Below, in pieces: positions 27,033-33,718 of a stretch of 33,718 nucleotides of DNA. The notes below the pieces were generated by a model. The model did no database searches. It saw nothing but the letters and a program-made list of their open reading frames with translations, and had not been told where the DNA came from. Position 1 is the stretch's first letter. Each line of letters begins with the position of its first letter. A program made the translations under genes and the position numbers. The DNA lies in assembly GCA_026390435.1 (NCBI GenBank), contig JAPLFY010000014.1, forward strand, positions 1 to 33,718, written 5' to 3'. This DNA is from Pseudomonadota bacterium. GTDB taxonomy: Bacteria > Bdellovibrionota_B > Oligoflexia > Oligoflexales > CAIYRB01.

Positions 27033-27490
27033 GTTCAACTGCACTCACCGATGAATACTGGATGCAACAAGCCCTAGGCCTTGCCCGAAAAGCTGCGGCA
27101 CTGGGGGAAGTACCCGTTGGTGCCTTGGTCATTAAAGACGATCAAGTGATTGGTACGGGTAGTAATGCACGCGAGCAACAACAGGACGCTATTCGCCATG
27201 CCGAAATCGATGCTATTTCCGCAGCCTGCAAACATCTTGGTAGTTGGCGACTAACAGGATGCAGCCTCGTAGTTACGCTCGAACCCTGCCTGATGTGTGC
27301 TGGGGCAATCTACCAGGCCCGCATGAGCAGAGTCGTTTTTGGTACCATGGACCCCAAAGCTGGAGCCATGGGTAGTCTTTACAGCGTCCATGAAGACACT
27401 CGGCTAAACCACCGATTACCTGTGGTTAGTGGAGTAATGGCGGCGGATTGCGCTACTATTCTTAGGGATTTTTTCAAAGCTAGGCGATAA
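27029..27490 (+). CDS. tadA: tRNA-specific adenosine deaminase
   Basis: TadA, 153 residues, converts A34 to inosine in tRNA-Arg(ACG), an essential step for reading CGN codons. The zinc-dependent deaminase motifs are complete: HAE (His57, proton-shuttle Glu59) and PCLMC (Cys87, Cys90). EYWMQQALGLARKAA is the family N-terminus. The probable start is a TTG overlapping the upstream stop as TTGA; the next in-frame ATG would lose the conserved EYW before it. The overlap means translational coupling to the recombinase-like gene. It converges on the lipoprotein gene with only 15 bases between stops and no visible terminator. Confidence 0.93.
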   Translation: MSSTALTDEYWMQQALGLARKAAALGEVPVGALVIKDDQVIGTGSNAREQQQDAIRHAEIDAISAACKHLGSWRLTGCSLVVTLEPCLMCAGAIYQARMSRVVFGTMDPKAGAMGSLYSVHEDTRLNHRLPVVSGVMAADCATILRDFFKARR

Positions 27491-27505
27491 CTAGATCACA
27501 AAACC

Positions 27506-28075
27506 TTAATGAGCATGGGCATGACGCTTACGCTTATGATGACGGAAAAAGCGAGCTTTCCGATCCGTTAAAGACGGTCGCGCCACATACTGACCCTCGC
27601 CAATCTTGACCCAACCCTTGTCTTGCTCCACGCCAGTCACCGGTTCCCCGTAACCTAAAGTACCAACGTCTTTTGCTTCGAACGATGGAGCCGACCGGAC
27701 GGTGACTTTTTCTTCGAAAGTCCACATCTTCTCAGGAGCCGACTCGCTAGGCACACCGACCACGGCTGTCCCAGCCGCTACTTCCGTCGCATGCCCATCC
27801 TTACTGTCAGTTGTTGATAAGACCTCTGAAGCGTTCGCTGTTTCGCTGGACACTGCCGAGGCCTGCTCACTACCAAAAGGCATAACGGCCACTGTATCTT
27901 TTCCATCGGAGGCAGCAGCAGCAGCTGCATTGCCCGCATCGGCCTTATCCGGCGGGGCTAGTGTTGCATCCGTAGGTTCGGGGATGTCATTGCTCTCGGA
28001 CTTGCTTGTACATCCAAGTAAGCTAAGTGGCATCACAAGTAGGGTTACAGCAGTCACCGTCTTCACTAGTTTCAT
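27506..28075 (-). CDS. Lipoprotein with SH3-like domain and basic His-rich tail
   Basis: The protein, 189 residues, starts with a lipoprotein signal ending in lipobox LLGC (lipidated Cys22), followed by Thr, so outer-membrane sorting is expected. A long low-complexity Ala/Ser/Thr-rich linker (24-115) leads to a bacterial SH3-like domain (about 118-168: EEKVTVRSAPS, VGTLGYGEPVTG, GWVKIGEGQYV). Such domains often bind peptidoglycan. The last residues are basic and His-rich (RFFRHHKRKRHAHAH), possibly metal or polyanion binding. The ATG at 28075 is chosen since GGAGG is six bases upstream; an ATG two codons earlier abuts that site. A perfect GGCGAT-GAA-ATCGCC hairpin (28094-28108) sits just before the binding site. 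Confidence 0.75.
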   Translation of the reverse strand: MKLVKTVTAVTLLVMPLSLLGCTSKSESNDIPEPTDATLAPPDKADAGNAAAAAASDGKDTVAVMPFGSEQASAVSSETANASEVLSTTDSKDGHATEVAAGTAVVGVPSESAPEKMWTFEEKVTVRSAPSFEAKDVGTLGYGEPVTGVEQDKGWVKIGEGQYVARPSLTDRKARFFRHHKRKRHAHAH

Positions 28076-28190
28076 AAACATCCTCCATCACGAGGCGATT
28101 TCATCGCCAGAGCTGGAGTTCGGCGGTAATCTAAAAGACTTTAGCGTAAGACCGCGCGCATAAAATAAATACCTGAAATTATTAAACTTA

Positions 28191-28210
28191 TGCGCCAGTG
28201 CGTAGGCGCA
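28191..28210 (-). terminator. Possible weak terminator after the CcmI-like gene
   Basis: On the minus strand TGCGCC-TACGCACT-GGCGCA is a 6-bp stem followed by TAAGTTTAATAATTT. It lies 16 bases past the stop of the gene at 28226. The tail is only partly T, so the call is tentative. Confidence 0.35.
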
Positions 28211-28225
28211 CCGAATGTTTGAGCG

Positions 28226-28681
28226 CTATTCCGGAATCAACCGTTCGATGCGAATCTCGATACCCTCGGCACCAACAGAAACCGGGAATACCTCGCCAAC
28301 TAAATCACCAGGTTGATCAGGCCCGGCCATACCGTCTTTATCTAGTCGCGCCTTCAACTTAAATGTTTCGGGCCAGGCCTCATCGCCCATCATCCGCTGC
28401 ATATTGTCTTTTGTCAGAACAAAATCATAAAAGGCCCCCTTGGCGTCTGAGCCAAGGGTTTTCTTGAAAGCGCCTAGAGGCATCGGACGGTCGGGACCAC
28501 TGGCAATAATAAAAAGTGTCCGAGTTCCTGCAGCGGCATCACTTAATTGGTCAGACAACACTATCTTACCACGGGCAAATGCGTGTGAAGTCTCGCCCAT
28601 CTGGCCAGCAGTGATCGCAGCTATTACGATCACTGCCCCGATTACCATAACTCCAATCAACCCCAACTTTTTCATCTGCAT
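28226..28681 (-). CDS. Membrane-anchored protein resembling the CcmI/CycH C-terminal domain
   Basis: The protein, 151 residues, has one N-terminal membrane helix (about 5-26), then an extracytoplasmic domain. The pattern TLFIIASGPDRPMPLGAFKK, DFVLTKDNMQRM, WPETFKLKARLDKDGMAG and QPGDLVGE matches the C-terminal domain found at the end of CcmI (CycH), which binds apocytochrome c during haem ligation. Here that domain stands alone with its own anchor and without the TPR region. No other ccm genes are in the window. Start either at 28681 or two codons in (MKKLGL), as the binding site AAGTGGT fits both. The resemblance is by eye, so the role is inferred only. Confidence 0.6.
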   Translation of the reverse strand: MQMKKLGLIGVMVIGAVIVIAAITAGQMGETSHAFARGKIVLSDQLSDAAAGTRTLFIIASGPDRPMPLGAFKKTLGSDAKGAFYDFVLTKDNMQRMMGDEAWPETFKLKARLDKDGMAGPDQPGDLVGEVFPVSVGAEGIEIRIERLIPE

Positions 28682-28709
28682 ACCACTTCAGCTTAAATAA
28701 GAGACCAGC

Positions 28710-31199
28710 TCAAGTTCCCACCTTTGCCACAAGCCCTGTGAGTTTGGCTTTTTCTCCGATTGAGTCTAGCAAGGTCGGCTGGAACTCTTCCAGGTTGAAT
28801 GAATCCACTTTTACAGCTTCTTCTCGCGCAGTATTTGCTGACTCGAGCATTGCTGCTTCGCTTTCGGTGATCACTTTGGCAGCCAAAGCCTCTTTTACCA
28901 GGAGATTGGCACGACGTTTAGGTAGCTGCCCGGCTTTGACAGCTTTACTAATCTTACCGAGCACATCTGCAGCGGCATGGGCCAAGGTGAAAGCATGCTC
29001 GATCAGATTATCTCCGGCCGGCAATAGGTCACTGATGATGCCCCTGGTCATATCGTCGCGGAACACGCCTGGCTGCTGAATAGCTTTCGCTAGCTCATGA
29101 CCAAGCTTGTCGGAAGGCATCGACCCAAGACTGTTAACGCGGGCCCAGAAAGCAATCGGACCACGGAAAATCCAGCCGATGCCTGGAACCGTAAAGTTAG
29201 AGAAAATCCCGTCAAAAGCCAGCTGCATTTGTGCAAACGCATACTGGATAGCCCATTCAAATGCTGGACGATGCTCGGCCTTGTATCCCTCCGCCTCGTA
29301 CCGACGAAGTACGGCAGTCGCCAAGTACATCCACGAAAGGACATCAGCGTAGCGGCCAGTTAACTTCTCCTTCAGCTTCAGGCTTCCTCCCAAACTGCCC
29401 ATGGCAATATCCGCCATGATCGCAAAGGATGCCGACGCCCAAGACAGCTTGCGATAGTATCGCGCTGCCGGTCCTGATGGAGCGGCTGCTAAGCGGCCGC
29501 GGCTTAGACTCAAAACTAGTGAGCGACAAGCATTTCTCACCACATGGCCGATATGGCTCCAAAATGCTTTATCAAATGCCGCATAATCCTTATCCATTAA
29601 AGCTTTAACTTCTTTGTACGCATAAGGATGACAGCGAATCGCACCCTGCCCGAAGATAATCATGGTCCTGGTCAGAATGTTTGCGCCTTCTACCGTGATG
29701 CTGATAGGCAGCCCGATATAGGCGTTGGCAATCTGGTTACGAGGACCGCGAGAAATACCTGCACCACCCAGAACGTCCATGGCGTCGTTCACCACTTTGC
29801 GCGATAGTTCGGTCTGGCTGTATTTAGCTATAGCAGAAACAACTGCCGGCTTCACGCCAGCGTCAATCGCACCAACAGTAAATACGCGCGAAGCTTCCAT
29901 CAGATAAGTGGTGCCCGCGATCCGCGCTAGCGGCTCTTCGATACCCTCAAACTGACCAATTGAGATACCAAATTGGCGGCGCACTACGGCATAGGCACTC
30001 GCAACGCGGGTCATAAACTTCGCCATGCCAGCTGCTTGCGACGGTAGCGACAGTGCGCGGCCGGCGGCAAGACATTCCATCAGCATCTGCCAACCACGTC
30101 CAGCACCCTCAGCTCCACCGATAATCTGATCGAGCGAGACCACCACGTCTTTACCACTGGTCGGACAGTTGTAGAACGGCACGCCCATGGGATTGTGGCG
30201 TTGGCCCAAAACCACACCCTTGGTGTTGGCCGGTACAAGAACGCAAGTGATGCCTAAATCCTTACCGCGCCCTAGCAGATTCTCTGGGTCGTAGAGACGC
30301 ACAGCTAAACCAACTAAGGTCGCCACTGCAGCCAGCGTAATGTAACGTTTGTCCCAGTTCAGCCGTAGGTACAGCTTACCGTCTTCACCTTTGAAAATAA
30401 CCGCATTTGACGTGAGAGATCCCGCATCGGACCCGGCATTAGGCTCAGTCAGTGCAAAACAGGGAATCTCTTCGCCCCTTGCTAAGCGCGGCAGATAGTA
30501 GTCCTTCTGCTTGTCGGTTCCGTAATGAGCTAATAGCTCTGCCGGCCCAAGAGAGTTGGGGACCATTACGGTGATCGCCAAGGGCGATGAGTGCGTCGCT
30601 AAATGAGCGATCACTTCGCTATGGCCAGCGGCCGAAAAACCAAGCCCGCCGTAGGCCTTCGGCACTATCATTCCGAAGAATCGCTCTTTCTTCAGATAGT
30701 CCCAGACCTTTGAGGGAAGGTCTTTATGCTTAAAAATCTCCCAATCGGTAGCAAGCGAACATAGGGTCTTCACCTGGTTGTCGATGAATTTCTGCTCCTC
30801 AGCGCCAAGCTTAGAATATGCCTCTTTACGAATTCGGTCGTAATTGGGCTTACCGGAGAACAGCTCAGCATCCACCCAGGTGGTGCCTGCCTCCAGAGCC
30901 ACGCGCTCTGTCTCGGAAATGACAGGCATCAGTTTCAGACGTTCCATCAAATGCGCAATCGGCGTGGACAGTAAGATATTCCGCACTGCTGGAATATTCA
31001 GGAGCACAAGAACAGCCGTACCGGCACCCAGTAACCAAACTGGCGCGGCCTGGAACCATAGTGCCGCAACAAAGGCAACGGTCCACAAAGCAAACGGTGC
31101 CCCGAAAAAACCCAGAGCCACAACCCCAGCCGCAATCAACAACCAGCTTCCAGATGGCAAAAAGGACAATAACCCACCGTAGCCAAAATACCCGTCCAT
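28710..31199 (-). CDS. fadE: Acyl-CoA dehydrogenase, FadE type
   Basis: The protein, 829 residues, catalyses the first step of fatty-acid beta-oxidation: FAD-dependent formation of trans-2-enoyl-CoA. Unlike ordinary 380-residue acyl-CoA dehydrogenases, FadE has hydrophobic N-terminal segments (here about 15-70), which suggest the inner membrane, and a long C-terminal extension. CFALTEPNAGSDAG, the FAD/substrate block, and GAGISRGPRNQIANAYIGLPI are recognisable. Length is close to E. coli FadE (814). GGAGGGG precedes the ATG. No other beta-oxidation gene is adjacent. The 172-base upstream gap carries three inverted repeats that may include an operator, but none is a site I recognise. Confidence 0.92.
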   Translation of the reverse strand: MDGYFGYGGLLSFLPSGSWLLIAAGVVALGFFGAPFALWTVAFVAALWFQAAPVWLLGAGTAVLVLLNIPAVRNILLSTPIAHLMERLKLMPVISETERVALEAGTTWVDAELFSGKPNYDRIRKEAYSKLGAEEQKFIDNQVKTLCSLATDWEIFKHKDLPSKVWDYLKKERFFGMIVPKAYGGLGFSAAGHSEVIAHLATHSSPLAITVMVPNSLGPAELLAHYGTDKQKDYYLPRLARGEEIPCFALTEPNAGSDAGSLTSNAVIFKGEDGKLYLRLNWDKRYITLAAVATLVGLAVRLYDPENLLGRGKDLGITCVLVPANTKGVVLGQRHNPMGVPFYNCPTSGKDVVVSLDQIIGGAEGAGRGWQMLMECLAAGRALSLPSQAAGMAKFMTRVASAYAVVRRQFGISIGQFEGIEEPLARIAGTTYLMEASRVFTVGAIDAGVKPAVVSAIAKYSQTELSRKVVNDAMDVLGGAGISRGPRNQIANAYIGLPISITVEGANILTRTMIIFGQGAIRCHPYAYKEVKALMDKDYAAFDKAFWSHIGHVVRNACRSLVLSLSRGRLAAAPSGPAARYYRKLSWASASFAIMADIAMGSLGGSLKLKEKLTGRYADVLSWMYLATAVLRRYEAEGYKAEHRPAFEWAIQYAFAQMQLAFDGIFSNFTVPGIGWIFRGPIAFWARVNSLGSMPSDKLGHELAKAIQQPGVFRDDMTRGIISDLLPAGDNLIEHAFTLAHAAADVLGKISKAVKAGQLPKRRANLLVKEALAAKVITESEAAMLESANTAREEAVKVDSFNLEEFQPTLLDSIGEKAKLTGLVAKVGT

Positions 31200-31211
31200 A
31201 GACCCCTCCTC

Positions 31212-31228
31212 GGCGGTTCAGTGCCGCC
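31212..31228 (-). promoter_or_regulatory. Hairpin next to the fadE ribosome binding site
   Basis: On the minus strand GGCGG-CACTGAA-CCGCC forms a 5-bp GC stem that ends directly at GAGGAGGGG. It could affect fadE translation. It is short and may be incidental. Confidence 0.35.
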
Positions 31229-31309
31229 AAACCGAGTGTAAAATTCGTTAGGGCCTCAACTAGACCCCTCGAGTGTTAGGGGATCATTAATTTGTTAAAG
31301 GCCGTAACA

Positions 31310-31338
31310 CCTCTGAGTTTACTCCCTTTTCTCAGAGG
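31310..31338. repeat. Inverted repeat between the isomerase gene and fadE
   Basis: CCTCTGAG (31310-31317) and CTCAGAGG (31331-31338) form a perfect 8-bp stem around a 13-base pyrimidine-rich loop. It lies 34 bases past the isomerase stop on the minus strand. No U-tract follows. A shorter repeat, CCCCT...AGGGG, lies at 31265-31282. A transcript end structure or operator for fadE is possible. Confidence 0.5.
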
Positions 31339-31371
31339 CATCCAGCTTATCGGTGGGTTCGGGACGGTACT

Positions 31372-31911
31372 TTAGATCGGGGTAGACAAAACCTTGGCAG
31401 TTTTGATCATCACGTCGCTAACCGGCCGATCTCCCGCCGCTGTTTTGACCTTACCGATGGCCTGAACGACTTCCAAACTGGCATCGTCAGCGGTTTTGCC
31501 GAAAGCTGTGTACTGGCTATCTAAAAAGGGCACCTTCTCCAAACAAAGAAAGAACTGACTACCCGCGGAGTTAGGGTCTTGGGACCGCGCCATCGACAGG
31601 ACGCCGGCCTCGTGCTTTTTCTCATTGAATTCAGCATTAACCTGATAACCTGGGCCACCAGTTCCTGTGCCGGTTGGACAACCGCCTTGAATTACAAACC
31701 CCGGTACGATCCGATGAAAGAGCAGATTGTCGTAAAAGCCGATCATGGCCAGCCCCAGCATGTTCTTGCAGTGATTGGGCGCTACATCAGGCCAAAAATC
31801 GAGCTTAATAAGCCCTGCCGTTGTGTCAAGTTCCAGCTGGTACCGATGCGTCGCGAAGTCGATCGATTGCTGAGCTTTCTCTACTTCTGTTTTGCTACTT
31901 TTACCGAACAT
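31372..31911 (-). CDS. Cyclophilin-type peptidyl-prolyl cis-trans isomerase
   Basis: The protein, about 179 residues, catalyses Xaa-Pro isomerisation to assist folding. Cyclophilin motifs are present: YDNLLFHRIVPGFVIQGG (catalytic Arg), GVLSMAR, NSAGSQFFLCL and LDSQYTAFGK. There is no signal peptide from the chosen start, so it is cytoplasmic. The ATG at 31911 is used because AGGAGACC lies just before it; an upstream in-frame ATG gives 30 unlikely residues. The N-terminal 25 residues (SSKTEVEKAQQSIDF) form a helical extension before the domain. It follows the PAS-methyltransferase gene by 76 bases. Confidence 0.88.
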   Translation of the reverse strand: MFGKSSKTEVEKAQQSIDFATHRYQLELDTTAGLIKLDFWPDVAPNHCKNMLGLAMIGFYDNLLFHRIVPGFVIQGGCPTGTGTGGPGYQVNAEFNEKKHEAGVLSMARSQDPNSAGSQFFLCLEKVPFLDSQYTAFGKTADDASLEVVQAIGKVKTAAGDRPVSDVMIKTAKVLSTPI

Positions 31912-31987
31912 GAGGTCTCCTATGGGTGCCAGTGCAAAGCCTCTGACAAAAGACCCCGATATACCACATCTCTTCGTGCAGCAACAC

Positions 31988-33394
31988 TCACTTACGTGCA
32001 ATTAGCAAAATTGTATGACCGTCGTCGAATCCCGACTGCTGACTAAAAATGGAAAATCCACAATTCCGAAGCGAGTCTAGAAGTCTTGCGTAGCGATTCT
32101 CGGAACCCACTCCTGCTGCCTCTGCTGCCTCTTCTTGGAACTCGAATACGTGATTGAACTGGTGCTTCAAGTTCTCAAAACATCCCGCGCGCTGTAGGCT
32201 TTGCCTTACAGCACCAAACAGGCTAGTTGCTGAGCCCTCATCAGAACGACAGGACATTATGAAGAGCCCATTTTTCTGCAAACTTTCGTAAGCTTTATGC
32301 AGCATTGTCTCCAAGCACGACAAATTCACCAAAGATGCATCCAGTGCAACAGCACTGTAGTGTAGAGTAGGGAGACCGGACATTTGAGAAAGATCCTGAC
32401 GCACAAATTTTACGCCACCAAAATCAGCGCAGCGCTCCTTAGCGACACGCAGCTGGTGGGTATCAGGATCGACTGCTGTCACTGAATGGCCATCGCTAAG
32501 CAACAACGCTGTTAATGCACCAGTGCTACATCCAAGGTGCAGCACTTTAGTTGGTGATTCTAAACTTTCACAAATTGCTTCGTGTAGTTTCGTACGGCCT
32601 GAGAATTTACCTAAAACTCCATCAACTGCTGCTGCATATCGGATGCGCTTGGTCTCGCTTGCGATCTCGCGATATATGTCTTCAAAAAACTCCTGCCTTT
32701 TCGTCACAGAGTTTATGTTAAGAACTACCGTCCAACCAATAATTCGACCGGAAGCACGATCGACAATAGGTGACATAATACGAGAAAAGACCATACGTCC
32801 ATAAGTAGGGGAAATGAAAGTTACGCGCTCCCTATCTGTGATCGGCAGGATACCTTCGCCATAAAGCTTATCTGTACGTTTCGGGATACGGCGGTAATTG
32901 TCGAGACGGCTGTACCATTCTTTAACATGCAGTCCGCGACTTATAAATCGCCCTTCACTGGCGTTCGAAAAAATCATGGAAAATGCAGAATTCCAATCTA
33001 GGAACCGCTGATCGTTACTAAGTATAAATGTGGGCACGTTGGCCGAAAACAGGCTTTGCTGCAGGCGAAGTTCAGATGTGGACCAGAGTTTAATGGATTG
33101 ACTATCACTCTCAGGGACAAAAACAGAGCGAAGTAAGTCTCCACTTGTCCACGATTTTTTGCCTAGAGCAGGCCACATTGCAAACAGGGCAAACTTTACA
33201 CAGATGACAGCAGAAACAAAAGTTAACGGCCTCACTCCGCCGACCAGTCCCATTTTCTCCAGCACAACCGCAGAGGCAAAAATCAAAACCGCAGAAAGGC
33301 CCAAAACCGCAGCCCATGCCGATCTTGGCATGGCCAGTTCTCGATAAAGAACGCTAGTCTTGAGCTGTTTCAAAATTATTGCTGCTGTCTTCAA
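31988..33394 (-). CDS. Membrane protein with PAS-like and SAM-methyltransferase domains
   Basis: The protein is about 468 residues from the TTG at 33394 (AGAGG five bases upstream), or 491 from a GTG at 33463 with no binding site; an ATG at 33331 is a third option. Counting from the GTG, two membrane helices (47-69, 79-100) are followed by a PAS-like domain (about 138-260: VPTFILSNDQRFLDWNSAF, GWTVVLNINSVT) and a class I methyltransferase domain (300-490). Motif I LHLGCSTG (308-315), acidic TAVDPD (329-334) and RQDLSQM for the adenine side are present. The substrate is unknown; nothing points to DNA, rRNA or CheR-type protein methylation. The fusion of membrane anchor, PAS and methyltransferase is unusual to me. 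Confidence 0.7.
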   Translation of the reverse strand: MKTAAIILKQLKTSVLYRELAMPRSAWAAVLGLSAVLIFASAVVLEKMGLVGGVRPLTFVSAVICVKFALFAMWPALGKKSWTSGDLLRSVFVPESDSQSIKLWSTSELRLQQSLFSANVPTFILSNDQRFLDWNSAFSMIFSNASEGRFISRGLHVKEWYSRLDNYRRIPKRTDKLYGEGILPITDRERVTFISPTYGRMVFSRIMSPIVDRASGRIIGWTVVLNINSVTKRQEFFEDIYREIASETKRIRYAAAVDGVLGKFSGRTKLHEAICESLESPTKVLHLGCSTGALTALLLSDGHSVTAVDPDTHQLRVAKERCADFGGVKFVRQDLSQMSGLPTLHYSAVALDASLVNLSCLETMLHKAYESLQKNGLFIMSCRSDEGSATSLFGAVRQSLQRAGCFENLKHQFNHVFEFQEEAAEAAGVGSENRYARLLDSLRNCGFSIFSQQSGFDDGHTILLIARK

Positions 33395-33660
33395 GGTAAC
33401 CTCTACAGTCTGTAACCAATGTAATGATCGAGAAGGGTGACAACGGGCCTTGCGGTAATACACTGCAAGTCGCTTGCCAGCTTCGCTGAACCAGCCCCTA
33501 CTGGATAAGCAACGAAAAAACCTAGCATTCCCTGAATTCGGGCAAATCGGGCGACACGAGTAATCACGCAGCGTCTAAACGTAGGCACTCTTCCTGCATA
33601 TGTGGCCGGCTGATGTCGGGTTAAGGCAGACTCCTCGATGTCGCAAAACATGGAGGACTT
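33395..33660. other. Divergent intergenic region
   Basis: This 266-base stretch lies between the divergent starts at 33394 (minus) and 33661 (plus). A 93-codon minus-strand reading frame spans it but has only a TTG start, no binding site and no recognisable sequence, so I do not call it. Promoters for both flanking genes must lie here; none is clear by eye. Confidence 0.4.
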
Positions 33661-33718
33661 ATGAGACTTGCCGTTAGCAATCAATCTACAGATTCACTTA
33701 GGGCCTTGATTAAAGAGC
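33661..33718 (+). CDS. Unidentified protein, N-terminal fragment at right edge
   Basis: An ATG at 33661 follows a perfect GGAGG with a four-base spacing, and an open frame of 19 codons (MRLAVSNQSTDSLRALIKE) runs off the window. No family can be assigned from so little. It is divergent from the PAS-methyltransferase gene and may share its control region. Confidence 0.55.
   Translation, partial: MRLAVSNQSTDSLRALIKE

Noticed and set aside
33403-33684. 93-codon minus-strand reading frame before the PAS-methyltransferase
   Set aside because: It has only a TTG start with no binding site, no family resemblance, and fills a divergent promoter region, so chance is more likely.
1-33718. CRISPR array or tandem repeats
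   Set aside because: No regularly spaced direct repeats were seen in any intergenic region.

Overview
The window reads as a chromosomal segment of a Gram-negative proteobacterium in the broad sense. The evidence is a lipoprotein with a lipobox, EF-G, EF-Tu and beta/beta' proteins of proteobacterial type, an E. coli-like SecE of about 125 residues, tRNA genes with encoded CCA, and a FadE-type acyl-CoA dehydrogenase. The gene order tRNA-Thr-Tyr-Gly-Thr-tuf-tRNA-Trp-secE-nusG-rplKAJL-rpoBC-rpsL-rpsG-fusA occurs in gammaproteobacteria and in the former deltaproteobacteria. The PATAN/DUF4388 protein, the NtrY-like kinase beside rlmB, the 7TMR-DISM hybrid kinase and the sequence of L7/L12 lean towards the delta/Bdellovibrionota side. 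That placement is inference.

Layout, left to right. Positions 1-3258 hold the start of an unidentified gene and a large membrane hybrid histidine kinase with two receiver domains, both on the minus strand. Positions 3439-20755 hold a tRNA-Val gene and then the transcription/translation super-cluster, all on the minus strand (transcribed right to left): four tRNAs, tuf, tRNA-Trp, secE, nusG, rplK, rplA, rplJ, rplL, rpoB, rpoC, rpsL, rpsG and fusA. Four points subdivide it: strong terminator hairpins after tuf and between rpsG and fusA, a moderate one between rpoC and rpsL, and a near-consensus promoter before rplK. No tuf copy follows fusA.

Positions 20904-25935 (minus) form a compact four-gene unit: a small exported protein, an NtrY-like sensor kinase, a PATAN/DUF4388 protein, and rlmB, which modifies 23S rRNA. 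Diverging from it on the plus strand are a tyrosine-recombinase-fold protein that has lost most catalytic residues (26091-27032) and tadA, which overlap by 4 bases. Positions 27506-33394 (minus) hold an SH3-domain lipoprotein with a basic/His-rich tail, a membrane-anchored protein resembling the C-terminal domain of CcmI, fadE, a cyclophilin peptidyl-prolyl isomerase, and a membrane PAS-methyltransferase fusion. A plus-strand gene starts at the right edge.

Most of the window is core machinery. The best candidates for undescribed biology are the apparently inactivated recombinase coupled to tadA, the orphan NtrY/PATAN/exported-protein trio, and the membrane PAS-methyltransferase. No CRISPR array, transposase, prophage or rRNA gene was seen. 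No gene-free stretch exceeds 300 bases.
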